Of a DNA stretch of 7,141 nucleotides, positions 1-5,760 are shown piece by piece. The translations under genes and the position numbers were made by a program. Within the stretch, counting starts at the first letter, position 1; each line of letters opens with the position of its first letter. The notes below the pieces were generated by a model. The model did no database searches. It saw only the letters and a program-made list of their open reading frames with translations, and was not told the origin of the DNA. Source of the DNA: Gammaproteobacteria bacterium (GTDB taxonomy: Bacteria > Pseudomonadota > Gammaproteobacteria > Steroidobacterales > Woeseiaceae); contig DAOWGY010000331.1 of assembly GCA_030641695.1 (NCBI GenBank), positions 1 through 7,141 on the forward strand, given 5' to 3'.

Positions 1-2
1 AA

Positions 3-5
3 TGA
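3..5 (+). other. In-frame TGA at the conserved Arg codon of the DDAH-like gene
   Basis: Directly seen: the reading frame that encodes the DDAH C-terminal half reads TGA here, followed by Ser-Asn-Gln-Asn-Gly. In the human enzyme the equivalent stretch is Lys-Arg-Thr-Asn-Gln-Arg-Gly, so TGA occupies the Arg position. It lies 30 codons before the catalytic-type His codon, which from memory equals the Arg132-His162 spacing of the Pseudomonas aeruginosa enzyme. A CGA to TGA transition would explain it. Because only two bases precede it, I cannot see whether the frame is open further upstream. Confidence 0.6.
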
Positions 6-380
6 TCAAATCAAAATGGCATCGAACAATTTCGCAGCATTGTGACGGACTATGGATTTTCAGTGAAAACAGTGGAAACGACAAAATGCCTGCATTTGAA
101 GTCTGCCGTTACCGAGGTTGCGCCCGGCTCACTGCTGATCAATCCGAACTGGATCAACACTTCGGCATTCCGGAACTTCGACCTGATCGATATCGACAAT
201 GACGAAGCGCATGCGGCCAACGCGCTTCTACTGGGGCATAGCGTAATTTATCCGTCCTCGTTTCCACGTACCTTGGAAAAGCTGGTGAAGCGAAACATCG
301 ATGTGACGACTGTCGAAGTAAGTGAATTGCAAAAAGCAGAAGGTGGAGTTACATGCTGCAGCCTGATATTTACGACATAG
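6..380 (+). CDS. Dimethylarginine dimethylaminohydrolase (DDAH)-like protein, 3' part only
   Basis: C-terminal half of a guanidino-group-modifying hydrolase of the DDAH/amidinotransferase superfamily. DDAH splits N-omega-methylated arginines into citrulline and methylamines in the cytoplasm. The reading frame shows SNQNGIEQF, then CLHLKSAVTEV with the catalytic-type His (codon 93-95), then DEAHAANALLLG and the C-terminal GGVTCCSLIF carrying the nucleophile-type cysteine pair (354-359), matching the human DDAH order RTNQRG, GLHLKS, LLTCCSVLI. An in-frame TGA at 3-5 stands exactly where the Arg of the RTN motif is expected, so within this window the frame is open only from base 6. The first usable start codon, GTG at 42, lies inside the conserved domain and is unlikely to be the true start. 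A complete family member has about 250 residues, so the N-terminal half lies outside. The entry is either a partial intact gene with a sequence error or a pseudogene. Family assignment is firm; substrate is not. Confidence 0.8.
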   Translation, partial: SNQNGIEQFRSIVTDYGFSVKTVETTKCLHLKSAVTEVAPGSLLINPNWINTSAFRNFDLIDIDNDEAHAANALLLGHSVIYPSSFPRTLEKLVKRNIDVTTVEVSELQKAEGGVTCCSLIFTT

Positions 381-1429
381 TGACAAAGCTCAGGTGTCGA
401 ATGCTGGCGTTCGTGCCAGTTGTCTTGGCGAGCCTCGTTACGGCAGCAGCCGGAGCGTCGGCAGCAGAAAGGTTGGACTCTTTGCAGTTGCTGGGCCGAG
501 AAATTGCCGCTGGAACCAGCGTCAAGTTCCCGTTTATCCCGGACAGATCATTCGAGGCTTCCTACCTCAATACGCCCGTATTTGTCGCCAGGGGCCTGAC
601 TCCCGGGCCGACTTTGTGTCTCACTGCAGGCGTGCATGGTGATGAACTAAACGGCGTGGAAGTGGCGAGGCGTGCATTTGCTCAGACCGATCCAGAGGAA
701 TTGCGAGGCACATTGATCGCACTACCGGCCATTAATGCCGCCGGTGTTCGTACCGGCACTCGCTACATGTCCGACCGACGTGACCTGAATCGGACATTTC
801 CAGGCAGGGAGGGCGGCAGTGTCGGGAGTTTGATCGCTCATTCGATCACGACGAACGTTCTGATCCACTGCGATGCGCTGGTCGATCTGCATACCGCGTC
901 GAACCAGCGGACAAACCTGCCACAGATTCGCGCGGATATTTCCGATCCGGCAATTCGGGAACTGGCCATCCATTTTGGACTTGGGATCGTCGTTGCCGGG
1001 TCCGGTCCCGATGGCAGCCTGCGCCGCGAGGCAGCGAACGCGGGTATCCCGGCTATCATCTACGAGGCCGGCGAGCCATTCCGCTTTCAGCTTGACGAGA
1101 TCGAGCGCGGCGTCCAGGGTGTCGAGAATGTCATGGCGTATCTCGGCATGACGGAGCAGGTCGAACGGAAAGTCCCGGATTCCCGCATCTATGAGCGTTC
1201 GAGATGGATTCGGGCCGCTCGCGGTCAGGGTGGGTTCTTCTTCCCGACTGCCGACCTCGGCGACGTGGTTCAAAGCGGCGATATGCTCGGTACGATTGTG
1301 GATCCGTTTACCGATGCATCATTCGAAGTCATCGCTCCGCTTGCTGGCGAAATCATAGGCATGGCCGTGCCGCAGCCCGTTCTGTCGGGTTACGCGCTCT
1401 TCCACATCGCCTGGCATGCTTCCGACTAG
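353..1429 (+). CDS. Succinylglutamate desuccinylase/aspartoacylase family zinc hydrolase, exported
   Basis: Predicted zinc-dependent amide hydrolase of the AstE/AspA branch of the M14 carboxypeptidase fold. With Met1 at 353, the zinc ligands are visible as GVHGDE (His95, Glu98) and DLHTAS (His180), DLNRTFPG is the family's substrate-binding segment, and IYEAGE (Glu238 region) supplies the general-base glutamate. The last ~75 residues, from GGFFFPTADLGDVV to the C terminus, resemble the beta-rich, biotinyl-like C-terminal domain of aspartoacylases. A hydrophobic segment (LAFVPVVLASLVTAAAGASA) followed by AE looks like a cleavable signal peptide, so the enzyme is probably periplasmic. Three starts compete: ATG 353 (GGAG four bases upstream, long N-tail), GTG 380 (overlaps the preceding TAG stop by one base and gives a compact basic N-region) and ATG 401. 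I list the longest; 380 gives the best signal peptide. The overlap implies co-transcription with the DDAH-like gene. The actual substrate is unknown. Confidence 0.85.
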   Translation: MLQPDIYDIVTKLRCRMLAFVPVVLASLVTAAAGASAAERLDSLQLLGREIAAGTSVKFPFIPDRSFEASYLNTPVFVARGLTPGPTLCLTAGVHGDELNGVEVARRAFAQTDPEELRGTLIALPAINAAGVRTGTRYMSDRRDLNRTFPGREGGSVGSLIAHSITTNVLIHCDALVDLHTASNQRTNLPQIRADISDPAIRELAIHFGLGIVVAGSGPDGSLRREAANAGIPAIIYEAGEPFRFQLDEIERGVQGVENVMAYLGMTEQVERKVPDSRIYERSRWIRAARGQGGFFFPTADLGDVVQSGDMLGTIVDPFTDASFEVIAPLAGEIIGMAVPQPVLSGYALFHIAWHASD

Positions 1430-1457
1430 GAAATTCACGACCCATTGCGCGCATTAT

Positions 1458-1480
1458 TCCCGAAAACCCGGATTTCGGGA
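1458..1480 (+). repeat. Hairpin just downstream of the deacylase gene
   Basis: A perfect 8-bp inverted repeat, TCCCGAAA (1458-1465) and TTTCGGGA (1473-1480), separated by seven bases, begins 28 bases after the stop codon at 1429. No T-tract follows (TCTCTCG), so it is not a canonical intrinsic terminator. It could protect the 3' end of the message or be incidental. Confidence 0.4.
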
Positions 1481-1599
1481 TCTCTCGAATATCCGTATTT
1501 GCCACAATTGCGGCATGCCGAATCGGGGGCTAGGGTCTGAAAAATAACAATAGCAGTTCAAGCCTACGGCAACCCCCCTATATTGCCTAAGCGCTTGTG

Positions 1600-1632
1600 G
1601 CCCCGTCAGGTGGCGCCTGACGGGGCACTTTT
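1600..1632 (+). terminator. Intrinsic terminator in the convergent gap
   Basis: A perfect 11-bp GC-rich stem, GCCCCGTCAGG (1600-1610) and CCTGACGGGGC (1616-1626), with a five-base loop, is followed by AC and four T (1629-1632). The T-run is on the + strand, so it mainly ends transcripts coming from the left, although it lies 170 bases after the deacylase stop codon. On the - strand the stem directly follows the stop of the carboxymuconolactone decarboxylase-family gene but has no T-run, so termination in that direction would be weaker. The rest of the gap 1430-1599 shows no open frame or RNA gene that I recognise. Confidence 0.65.
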
Positions 1633-1635
1633 GCA

Positions 1636-2226
1636 TCAGGGGCGCGGAAATTCCCGCTCGAATTGTTCCTGGTTCACGTCGTCCGGCAGCCGGGCCGCGA
1701 TCTCTGCGTCGAGTTCGATACTCCAGGTATTAAGTAAACAACCAAGGATCACGTAGGCGCCGTGGGTCACGACTATGTCCATGATCTGCCGGTCGCTGAA
1801 ATGCTCCCCGAGTCCCTCGAGCGTCACCGCCGAGATTGATTTGCCCTGAACGAGTTCGTCGACGGCTCTTATCAACAGGCTTTCTTCAGGCGGCCACCCG
1901 GGTACGTCGGGTCCGTCTTTCACGCGCTCAATATCGGCTCGCGTCAACCCGACGGCGAGGCCTCTTTGCACATGCGAACCCCACTCGTACCAGTTTTTCA
2001 TGTGGACTGCGACGCGCAGAATGACGAGTTCGGCGTTGCGTTGGCCGAGTTCGCCGCCTCGGATCGTGTAATTCCGAATATCCCACCAGGCCTTCAATAG
2101 CTCCGGATGATTCGCCATGAGTCCGTGGACGCTTATCGGACGGCCGCCCATATCGTTGATGATCTGCGCGAGTGACTCGTCCCAGTCCTCGGTTGCAAGC
2201 GGCGCGAGGTCATTGTCGTCAGTCAT
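1636..2226 (-). CDS. Carboxymuconolactone decarboxylase (CMD/AhpD-like) family protein
   Basis: A 196-residue all-helical protein of the CMD family, which includes PcaC (gamma-carboxymuconolactone decarboxylase) and the AhpD peroxidase partner. The core runs from MANHPELLKAWWDI through LGQRNAELVILRVA to WYEWGSHVQRGLAVGLT and ends with the THGAYVILGCLLNTW helix. The active region reads EWGSH (residues 81-85) instead of the CxxC of AhpD, so a thiol-disulfide role is unlikely and a PcaC-like or uncharacterised hydrolytic/decarboxylating role fits better. The ATG at 2226-2224 is preceded by AAGG six bases upstream, on the end of lhgO; the two genes overlap by eight bases, suggesting translational coupling. 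No aromatic degradation genes are nearby, so the substrate cannot be inferred. Family call is confident; function is not. Confidence 0.85.
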   Translation of the reverse strand: MTDDNDLAPLATEDWDESLAQIINDMGGRPISVHGLMANHPELLKAWWDIRNYTIRGGELGQRNAELVILRVAVHMKNWYEWGSHVQRGLAVGLTRADIERVKDGPDVPGWPPEESLLIRAVDELVQGKSISAVTLEGLGEHFSDRQIMDIVVTHGAYVILGCLLNTWSIELDAEIAARLPDDVNQEQFEREFPRP

Positions 2227-3421
2227 GAGGTACCTTGTTCACGATTTTGTCGCACAGGTATTCGCCAATAGGAATCGCCGAGGTTGCTGCGGGCGAGGGC
2301 GCGTTGCAGACATGCAGGCTACGTGAAGTTTCGGCGAACAGGAAATCATGCACCAGTGTGCCGTCGTTCATGACGGCTTGTGCGCGTATGCCGGCCGGGT
2401 AGGGGCGGAGGTCACCGAGTTGCACCGTCGGGCAGTACTTCTGCACGAGCTTGAGATAAGAGGGTTTCCAAAGCGAGTTTCTGAATTCGGCGAGGCCGGT
2501 GCCGAGGTGACTCGCCGTTACGCGCCAGAATCCCGGGAATCGCAGCATCTCCCAGGTATCTCGCAGGTCGAGGTTGAAGCGCCCATAGCCTTCGCGTTTC
2601 CAGGCCTGCACGGCGTTGGGTCCGACGGTCACCGTGCCGTCGATCATGCGCGTCAGGTGTACGCCCAGGAACGGTAATCCGGGGTCCGGCACGGGGTAGA
2701 TCAGGTGCCTGACGATATCGTTCTTGTCGGGCGGTAACTGATAGTACTCGCCACGGTACGGCACGATCCTGAAGCCGGTGTCGATGCCCATCATTCGCGC
2801 GACCCGGTCGGCCATCAGGCCGGCACAGGCAATGAGGCAACGAGCCTCGATCGGGTCCCTGCCGGCGAGATCGACGCGTACCAGCTCAGGTGATTCGGCG
2901 ATGGCCGTCACCTCGGCGCCTGTGACGATTTCGCCACCGAGTTGCTCCAGTCGCGTCGCCATCATTCGGGCGACTGCTGCGTAGTCGACAATGCCGGTCG
3001 TGCCGGACAGGATGGCACCCGTTCCCTCGATGTTCGGTTCTGTGCTACGCAGCTGTTGCTCGTCGAGTAACTCGACATCGATGCCGTTTGCAAGGGCTCG
3101 CTCATGGAGATCGAGCATGCGCTGCTGCTCATCGGCATTGGTCGCGACGATCAGCTTGCCGCACTGCTCGAAAGGGATGTCATTGTCATTGCAGAAGCGA
3201 ATGGTCGCCTGTACCCCCTGCTTGCACAGGTTCGCTTTCAGGCTCCCCGGTTCGTAGTAGATACCCGCGTGAACGACACCGCTGTTGTGTCCGGTCTGAT
3301 GCCTTGCAACAGCGGCTTCCTTCTCGAGCACCACGATGCTCTTGCCAGGCTGGCGCTGGCGAAGCTGCCAGGCGGTGGACAGCCCGACGATGCCGCCGCC
3401 GATGACCGCGTAGTCGTACAT
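2219..3421 (-). CDS. lhgO: L-2-hydroxyglutarate oxidase
   Basis: FAD-dependent oxidoreductase of the DAO fold that converts L-2-hydroxyglutarate to 2-oxoglutarate. The E. coli homologue (YgaF) is membrane-associated and feeds electrons to quinone. The 400-residue protein has the N-terminal dinucleotide motif GGGIVG (8-13), ending in the ribose-binding Glu of VLEKE, then the family hallmark HQTGHNSGVVHAG (41-53). It also shows CAGLMADR, PYRGEYYQL (221-229), HLIYPVPDPGLPFLGVHLTR (239-258), GPNAVQAWKREGY and the C-terminal flavin loop CNAPSPAATSAIPIG (372-386), all lining up with E. coli LhgO (422 aa). The ATG at 3421-3419 is chosen because it gives the family's MYDYAVIGGG beginning; a weak AAGAG lies upstream. 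It is the first gene of a two-gene - strand unit and is divergent from rimP. A GlaH/CsiD-type glutarate hydroxylase, which makes its substrate in E. coli, is not in view. Confidence 0.93.
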   Translation of the reverse strand: MYDYAVIGGGIVGLSTAWQLRQRQPGKSIVVLEKEAAVARHQTGHNSGVVHAGIYYEPGSLKANLCKQGVQATIRFCNDNDIPFEQCGKLIVATNADEQQRMLDLHERALANGIDVELLDEQQLRSTEPNIEGTGAILSGTTGIVDYAAVARMMATRLEQLGGEIVTGAEVTAIAESPELVRVDLAGRDPIEARCLIACAGLMADRVARMMGIDTGFRIVPYRGEYYQLPPDKNDIVRHLIYPVPDPGLPFLGVHLTRMIDGTVTVGPNAVQAWKREGYGRFNLDLRDTWEMLRFPGFWRVTASHLGTGLAEFRNSLWKPSYLKLVQKYCPTVQLGDLRPYPAGIRAQAVMNDGTLVHDFLFAETSRSLHVCNAPSPAATSAIPIGEYLCDKIVNKVPHD

Positions 3422-3459
3422 TGAACGCTCTTGCTGGTTTGTCGATGAAAGTGCAGTCT

Positions 3460-3475
3460 AAGCCACAGTCGTGGC
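3460..3475. promoter_or_regulatory. Inverted repeat upstream of lhgO, candidate operator
   Basis: AGCCAC, four bases, GTGGCT forms a perfect 6-bp inverted repeat ending 39 bases upstream of the lhgO start codon. Its position fits an operator or a 5'-UTR hairpin of the lhgO transcript. I could not find a convincing -35/-10 pair for lhgO, so the role is inference only. Confidence 0.25.
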
Positions 3476-3522
3476 TGCCCGAAAGCTCCCTGAAAAGGCT
3501 GATTCGCAAGCAAATTCGAGCA

Positions 3523-3552
3523 TTGCGCGAGATAGCAGGATTGCCGTATAAT
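3523..3552 (+). promoter_or_regulatory. Sigma70-type promoter of the rimP-nusA-infB leader
   Basis: A perfect TATAAT at 3547-3552 is preceded by TTGCGC at 3523-3528 with an 18-base spacer. The -10 is consensus; the -35 keeps only its first three bases. Transcription would begin near 3559 and run through the leader into rimP, about 190 bases downstream. No other convincing promoter lies between here and rimP. Confidence 0.55.
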
Positions 3553-3621
3553 CCCGCGCCAGCGTGGTGGTAGGGCCGGAAGCGAGCGTTCCGGACGGGT
3601 GCGAGCCTTGACACACACCGT

Positions 3622-3637
3622 TACCAAGATCTTGGTA
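3622..3637. repeat. Perfect 16-base palindrome TACCAAGATCTTGGTA
   Basis: The sequence equals its own reverse complement over all 16 bases. In DNA it could be a dimeric-regulator operator. In the leader RNA it would form a 6-bp stem with a GAUC tetraloop, five bases before the first terminator stem. Its position about 65 bases downstream of the predicted start makes a roadblock operator or an RNA element equally possible. Confidence 0.45.
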
Positions 3638-3641
3638 GAAG

Positions 3642-3664
3642 AAAGCCCCGCTCAGGGGTTTTTT
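3642..3664 (+). terminator. First intrinsic terminator in the rimP leader
   Basis: CCCC (3646-3649) pairs with GGGG (3655-3658) around a five-base loop. The stem extends through a G-U pair and three A-U pairs into the following run of six T (3659-3664). Form and T-tract are canonical. It would release a transcript of about 105 nt from the predicted promoter. Confidence 0.65.
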
Positions 3665-3698
3665 GTTGCCTGCGGGCAGCGAGATCGCGCCGGTTGAG

Positions 3699-3722
3699 AA
3701 TGGGCCATTGGCCCATTTTTTT
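3699..3722 (+). terminator. Second intrinsic terminator in the rimP leader
   Basis: AATGGGCC (3699-3706) and GGCCCATT (3710-3717) form a perfect 8-bp stem with a three-base loop. Seven consecutive T (3716-3722) close the structure. It lies 28 bases before the rimP start codon, so every full-length operon transcript must read through it. Confidence 0.7.
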
Positions 3723-3750
3723 GTTTTGAAACAGATAGTTAGGTAAGAAA

Positions 3751-4203
3751 GTGACCAGTGATGAGTTGACGGAACTGCTCGAGCCAGGCATCGCTCGGCT
3801 GGGTTACGAGTTGTCGGACCTCGAGCTGAAAATCGGCGGAAAGCACGGCATTTTGCGGGTGTTTATCGACAAACCCGAGGGAATCGGCCTCGAGGACTGC
3901 GAAAAGGTCAGTCTGGCGGTCAGCGCGCTGCTCGACGTCGAGGATCCGCTGCCGGTTCACTACGACCTCGAGGTGTCGTCACCGGGGTTGGACAGGAAAT
4001 TGACGAAAATAGAGCATTTTCAAAGGTTTGAAGGAGAAACCGTGAAAGTGCAGATGCGCTTCCCGATAGAGGGAAGGCGGCGATTCCGCGGCACCCTGGT
4101 GTCGACGGATGACGAGAACATCGTGGTCGAAGTGGACGGCGTGTCGCACACCTTGCCGGTGGCGACGATCGACACCGCGCGACTGGTGCCAGGCGGGATC
4201 TGA
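3751..4203 (+). CDS. rimP: Ribosome maturation factor RimP
   Basis: Cytoplasmic factor for 30S subunit assembly, acting on the central/3' domain around S12 binding. At 150 residues it has the same length as E. coli RimP (YhbC). The N-terminal alpha/beta domain (about 1-85) carries GYELSDLEL, GILRVFIDKPEGIGLEDCEKVS and the hallmark YDLEVSSPGLDRKL (71-84); the C-terminal Sm/SH3-like domain (about 88-150) holds FEGETVKVQMRFPIEGRRRFRGTL. The start is GTG at 3751, preceded by AGG seven bases upstream, a modest ribosome binding site; no in-frame ATG is near. It is the first gene of the rimP-nusA-infB unit, 29 bases before nusA, downstream of a leader with two terminators. Confidence 0.95.
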   Translation: MTSDELTELLEPGIARLGYELSDLELKIGGKHGILRVFIDKPEGIGLEDCEKVSLAVSALLDVEDPLPVHYDLEVSSPGLDRKLTKIEHFQRFEGETVKVQMRFPIEGRRRFRGTLVSTDDENIVVEVDGVSHTLPVATIDTARLVPGGI

Positions 4204-4232
4204 TTCCGCGGGCGAAACTGGAGTTTCAGGTG

Positions 4233-5735
4233 ATGAGTAAAGACATTTTGATGGTTGTCGACGCGGTATCGAACGAGAAGGGCGTCGAGAAAGACATCAT
4301 ATTCGAGGCGATCGAAGCCGCCCTCGCGTCCGCAACGCGCAGGAAGCACGGTGAGGACATCGATGTCCGTGTTGCGATCGATCGCGAGACGGGCGAATAC
4401 GATACGTTCCGCCGCTGGCTCGTATTCGAGGATGAGTCCACCGAACTGGAGTTTCCCGATCGCGAGTTGCGCATGATCGATGCCGTTGATGTCGAGGAGA
4501 GTGCCGAGCCCGGTGGATTCGTTGAAGTGCCGATGGATTCGGTCGAATTCGGGCGCATCGCGGCGCAGACGGCCAAGCAGGTCATCGTGCAGAAAGTGCG
4601 CGAGGCCGAGCGTGAGCAGGTCGTCGAGGAATACCAGGAACGCGAGGGTGAATTGCTGTCCGGCCTCGTGAAGCGTGTGGATCGCAACGGTGTTTACATC
4701 GACCTGGGCGGCAATGCGGAAGGCTTCGTGTCGCGCGACCAGATGGTGCCGCGCGAACCCGTGCGGCCTCAGGATCGCATTAAGGCCATGTTGACCGAGG
4801 TGCGCTCGGAGCCACGTGGCCCTCAGCTTTTCATGACACGGACCTCGCCCCAGTTTCTGGTCGAGCTGTTCAAGATCGAGGTGCCGGAAGTGGGTCAGGG
4901 CATGATCGATATTCTGGGCGCAGCCCGTGATCCGGGATTGCGCGCCAAAATCGCGGTCAGGAGCAATGACAAGCGCATCGACGCCGTTGGCGCTTGTGTC
5001 GGTATGCGTGGTTCGCGCGTGCAGGCCGTTTCCAACGAACTCGCCGGTGAGCGTGTCGACATCATCCTGTGGGACGACAATTCGGCTCAGTTTGTCGTCA
5101 ATGCCATGTCACCGGCTGAAGTTGTGTCGATCGTCGTCGACGAGGACGCGCACAGCATGGACATCGCCGTCGAGGAGGACAAGCTGTCGCAGGCGATCGG
5201 TCGCGGCGGACAGAACATCCGTCTCGCCAGCGAGTTGTCAGGTTGGGAACTCAATGTGATGACGGCTGCCGACGCCGAGCAGAAGAGTGAGTCCGAAATG
5301 AAGGACCTGATCGAACTTTTCTCAAAGCAGCTCGATGTTGACGAGGAAATCGGTCTGATCCTCGTGCAGGAAGGTTTTTCGACGATCGAGGAAGTCGCCT
5401 ACGTGCCGGCGTCGGAACTCGTCGAAATCGAGGAGTTTGACGAGGATATCGTTTCCGAACTTCGCAGCCGTGCTCGCGATGTGTTGCTCACGAAGGCCAT
5501 TGTGCAGGAAGAGAAGATCGACGAAGCCGAACCGGCGGAAGACCTGCTGAGTCTTGAAGGCATGGACAAGGCGCTCGCATTTGTGCTTGCAAGTAAAGGC
5601 GTCGTAACCCGCGAAGACCTCGCCGAGCTGGCGACCGACGACCTGCTCGAGCTTCACGAGATGGATGAAGAACAAGCCGCAGCGTTGATTATGAAAGCGC
5701 GTGCACACTGGTTCGCCGAGGAACAGCAGGCCTGA
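4233..5735 (+). CDS. nusA: Transcription termination/antitermination factor NusA
   Basis: RNA polymerase-associated elongation factor that promotes pausing and hairpin formation at intrinsic terminators and takes part in N- and rRNA-type antitermination. The 500-residue protein follows the E. coli layout (495 aa): an RNAP-binding N-terminal domain (about 1-135, with ILMVVDAVSNEKGVEKDIIFEA and TFRRWLV), an S1 domain (about 137-200, GLVKRVDRNGVYIDLGGNAEG), KH1 and KH2 (about 200-345, with NDKRIDAVGACVGMRGSRVQ and AIGRGGQNIRLASELSGWEL), then two acidic repeats (EEIGLILVQEGFSTIEEVAY and EDLLSLEGMDKALAFVLAS). The repeats are typical of gammaproteobacteria. ATG 4233 is preferred over the adjacent GTG 4230 because MSKDILMVV matches the family; GGAG lies nine bases upstream. 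NusA may act on its own leader terminators, as its E. coli counterpart autoregulates; here that is inference. Confidence 0.97.
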   Translation: MSKDILMVVDAVSNEKGVEKDIIFEAIEAALASATRRKHGEDIDVRVAIDRETGEYDTFRRWLVFEDESTELEFPDRELRMIDAVDVEESAEPGGFVEVPMDSVEFGRIAAQTAKQVIVQKVREAEREQVVEEYQEREGELLSGLVKRVDRNGVYIDLGGNAEGFVSRDQMVPREPVRPQDRIKAMLTEVRSEPRGPQLFMTRTSPQFLVELFKIEVPEVGQGMIDILGAARDPGLRAKIAVRSNDKRIDAVGACVGMRGSRVQAVSNELAGERVDIILWDDNSAQFVVNAMSPAEVVSIVVDEDAHSMDIAVEEDKLSQAIGRGGQNIRLASELSGWELNVMTAADAEQKSESEMKDLIELFSKQLDVDEEIGLILVQEGFSTIEEVAYVPASELVEIEEFDEDIVSELRSRARDVLLTKAIVQEEKIDEAEPAEDLLSLEGMDKALAFVLASKGVVTREDLAELATDDLLELHEMDEEQAAALIMKARAHWFAEEQQA

Positions 5736-5742
5736 GCGCTCA
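5733..5742 (+). repeat. 10-base palindrome overlapping the nusA stop codon
   Basis: TGAGCGCTCA is a perfect palindrome beginning with the nusA TGA and lying 18 bases before the infB start. Having no real loop, it can form only a very small hairpin. There is no T-tract, so it is not a terminator, and I assign no role. Confidence 0.25.
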
Positions 5743-5749
5743 GTTGCGC

Positions 5750-5753
5750 GGAG
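5750..5753 (+). promoter_or_regulatory. infB: Ribosome binding site of infB
   Basis: GGAG sits seven bases before the ATG at 5761, the ideal distance. This fixes the infB start and shows that infB has its own initiation signal in the 25-base gap after nusA. Confidence 0.6.
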
Positions 5754-5760
5754 TATTAGT

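Larger units (their letters stand above)
3559..3750 (+). promoter_or_regulatory. Structured 5' leader of the rimP-nusA-infB transcript
   Basis: This is the gene-free part of the lhgO-rimP region. Reading from the likely transcription start, it holds a hairpin CCGGAA/TTCCGG (3576-3581 and 3589-3594), a perfect 16-base palindrome (3622-3637), a first intrinsic terminator (3642-3664), a small GCC/GGC hairpin near 3668-3677 and a second intrinsic terminator (3699-3722). Two terminators between a consensus -10 and an essential operon fit transcription attenuation or a short RNA followed by read-through. In E. coli the equivalent place carries metY and terminators, and a rimP leader RNA is known in enterobacteria; I cannot confirm homology by eye. 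No tRNA cloverleaf and no credible leader-peptide frame with a ribosome binding site is present. Confidence 0.5.

Noticed and set aside
722..1273. - strand open frame of 183 codons inside the deacylase gene
   Set aside because: It lies wholly opposite a gene with clear family motifs, its own translation shows no recognisable domain, and no ribosome binding site stands out.
1556..1584. Promoter-like TTCAAG ... TATATT in the convergent gap
   Set aside because: The -35 is poor, and the product would be only about 40 bases long before the terminator at 1600-1632; too weak to annotate.
3104..3424. + strand open frame antisense to the lhgO start
   Set aside because: It is a shadow of the conserved FAD-binding region of lhgO; no ribosome binding site or domain supports it.
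3564..3611. Short leader peptide beginning at GTG 3564 and ending at TGA
   Set aside because: There is no Shine-Dalgarno sequence, the predicted transcription start is only about five bases upstream, and the peptide has no regulatory codon run.
3559..3641. Initiator tRNA (metY), 4.5S SRP RNA or another known RNA gene before rimP
   Set aside because: No cloverleaf, anticodon arm or CCA end is visible. The GGCCGGAAGCGAGCG stretch only loosely resembles the SRP RNA tip (GGUCCGGAAGGAAGCAGCC) and the flanking stem is missing.
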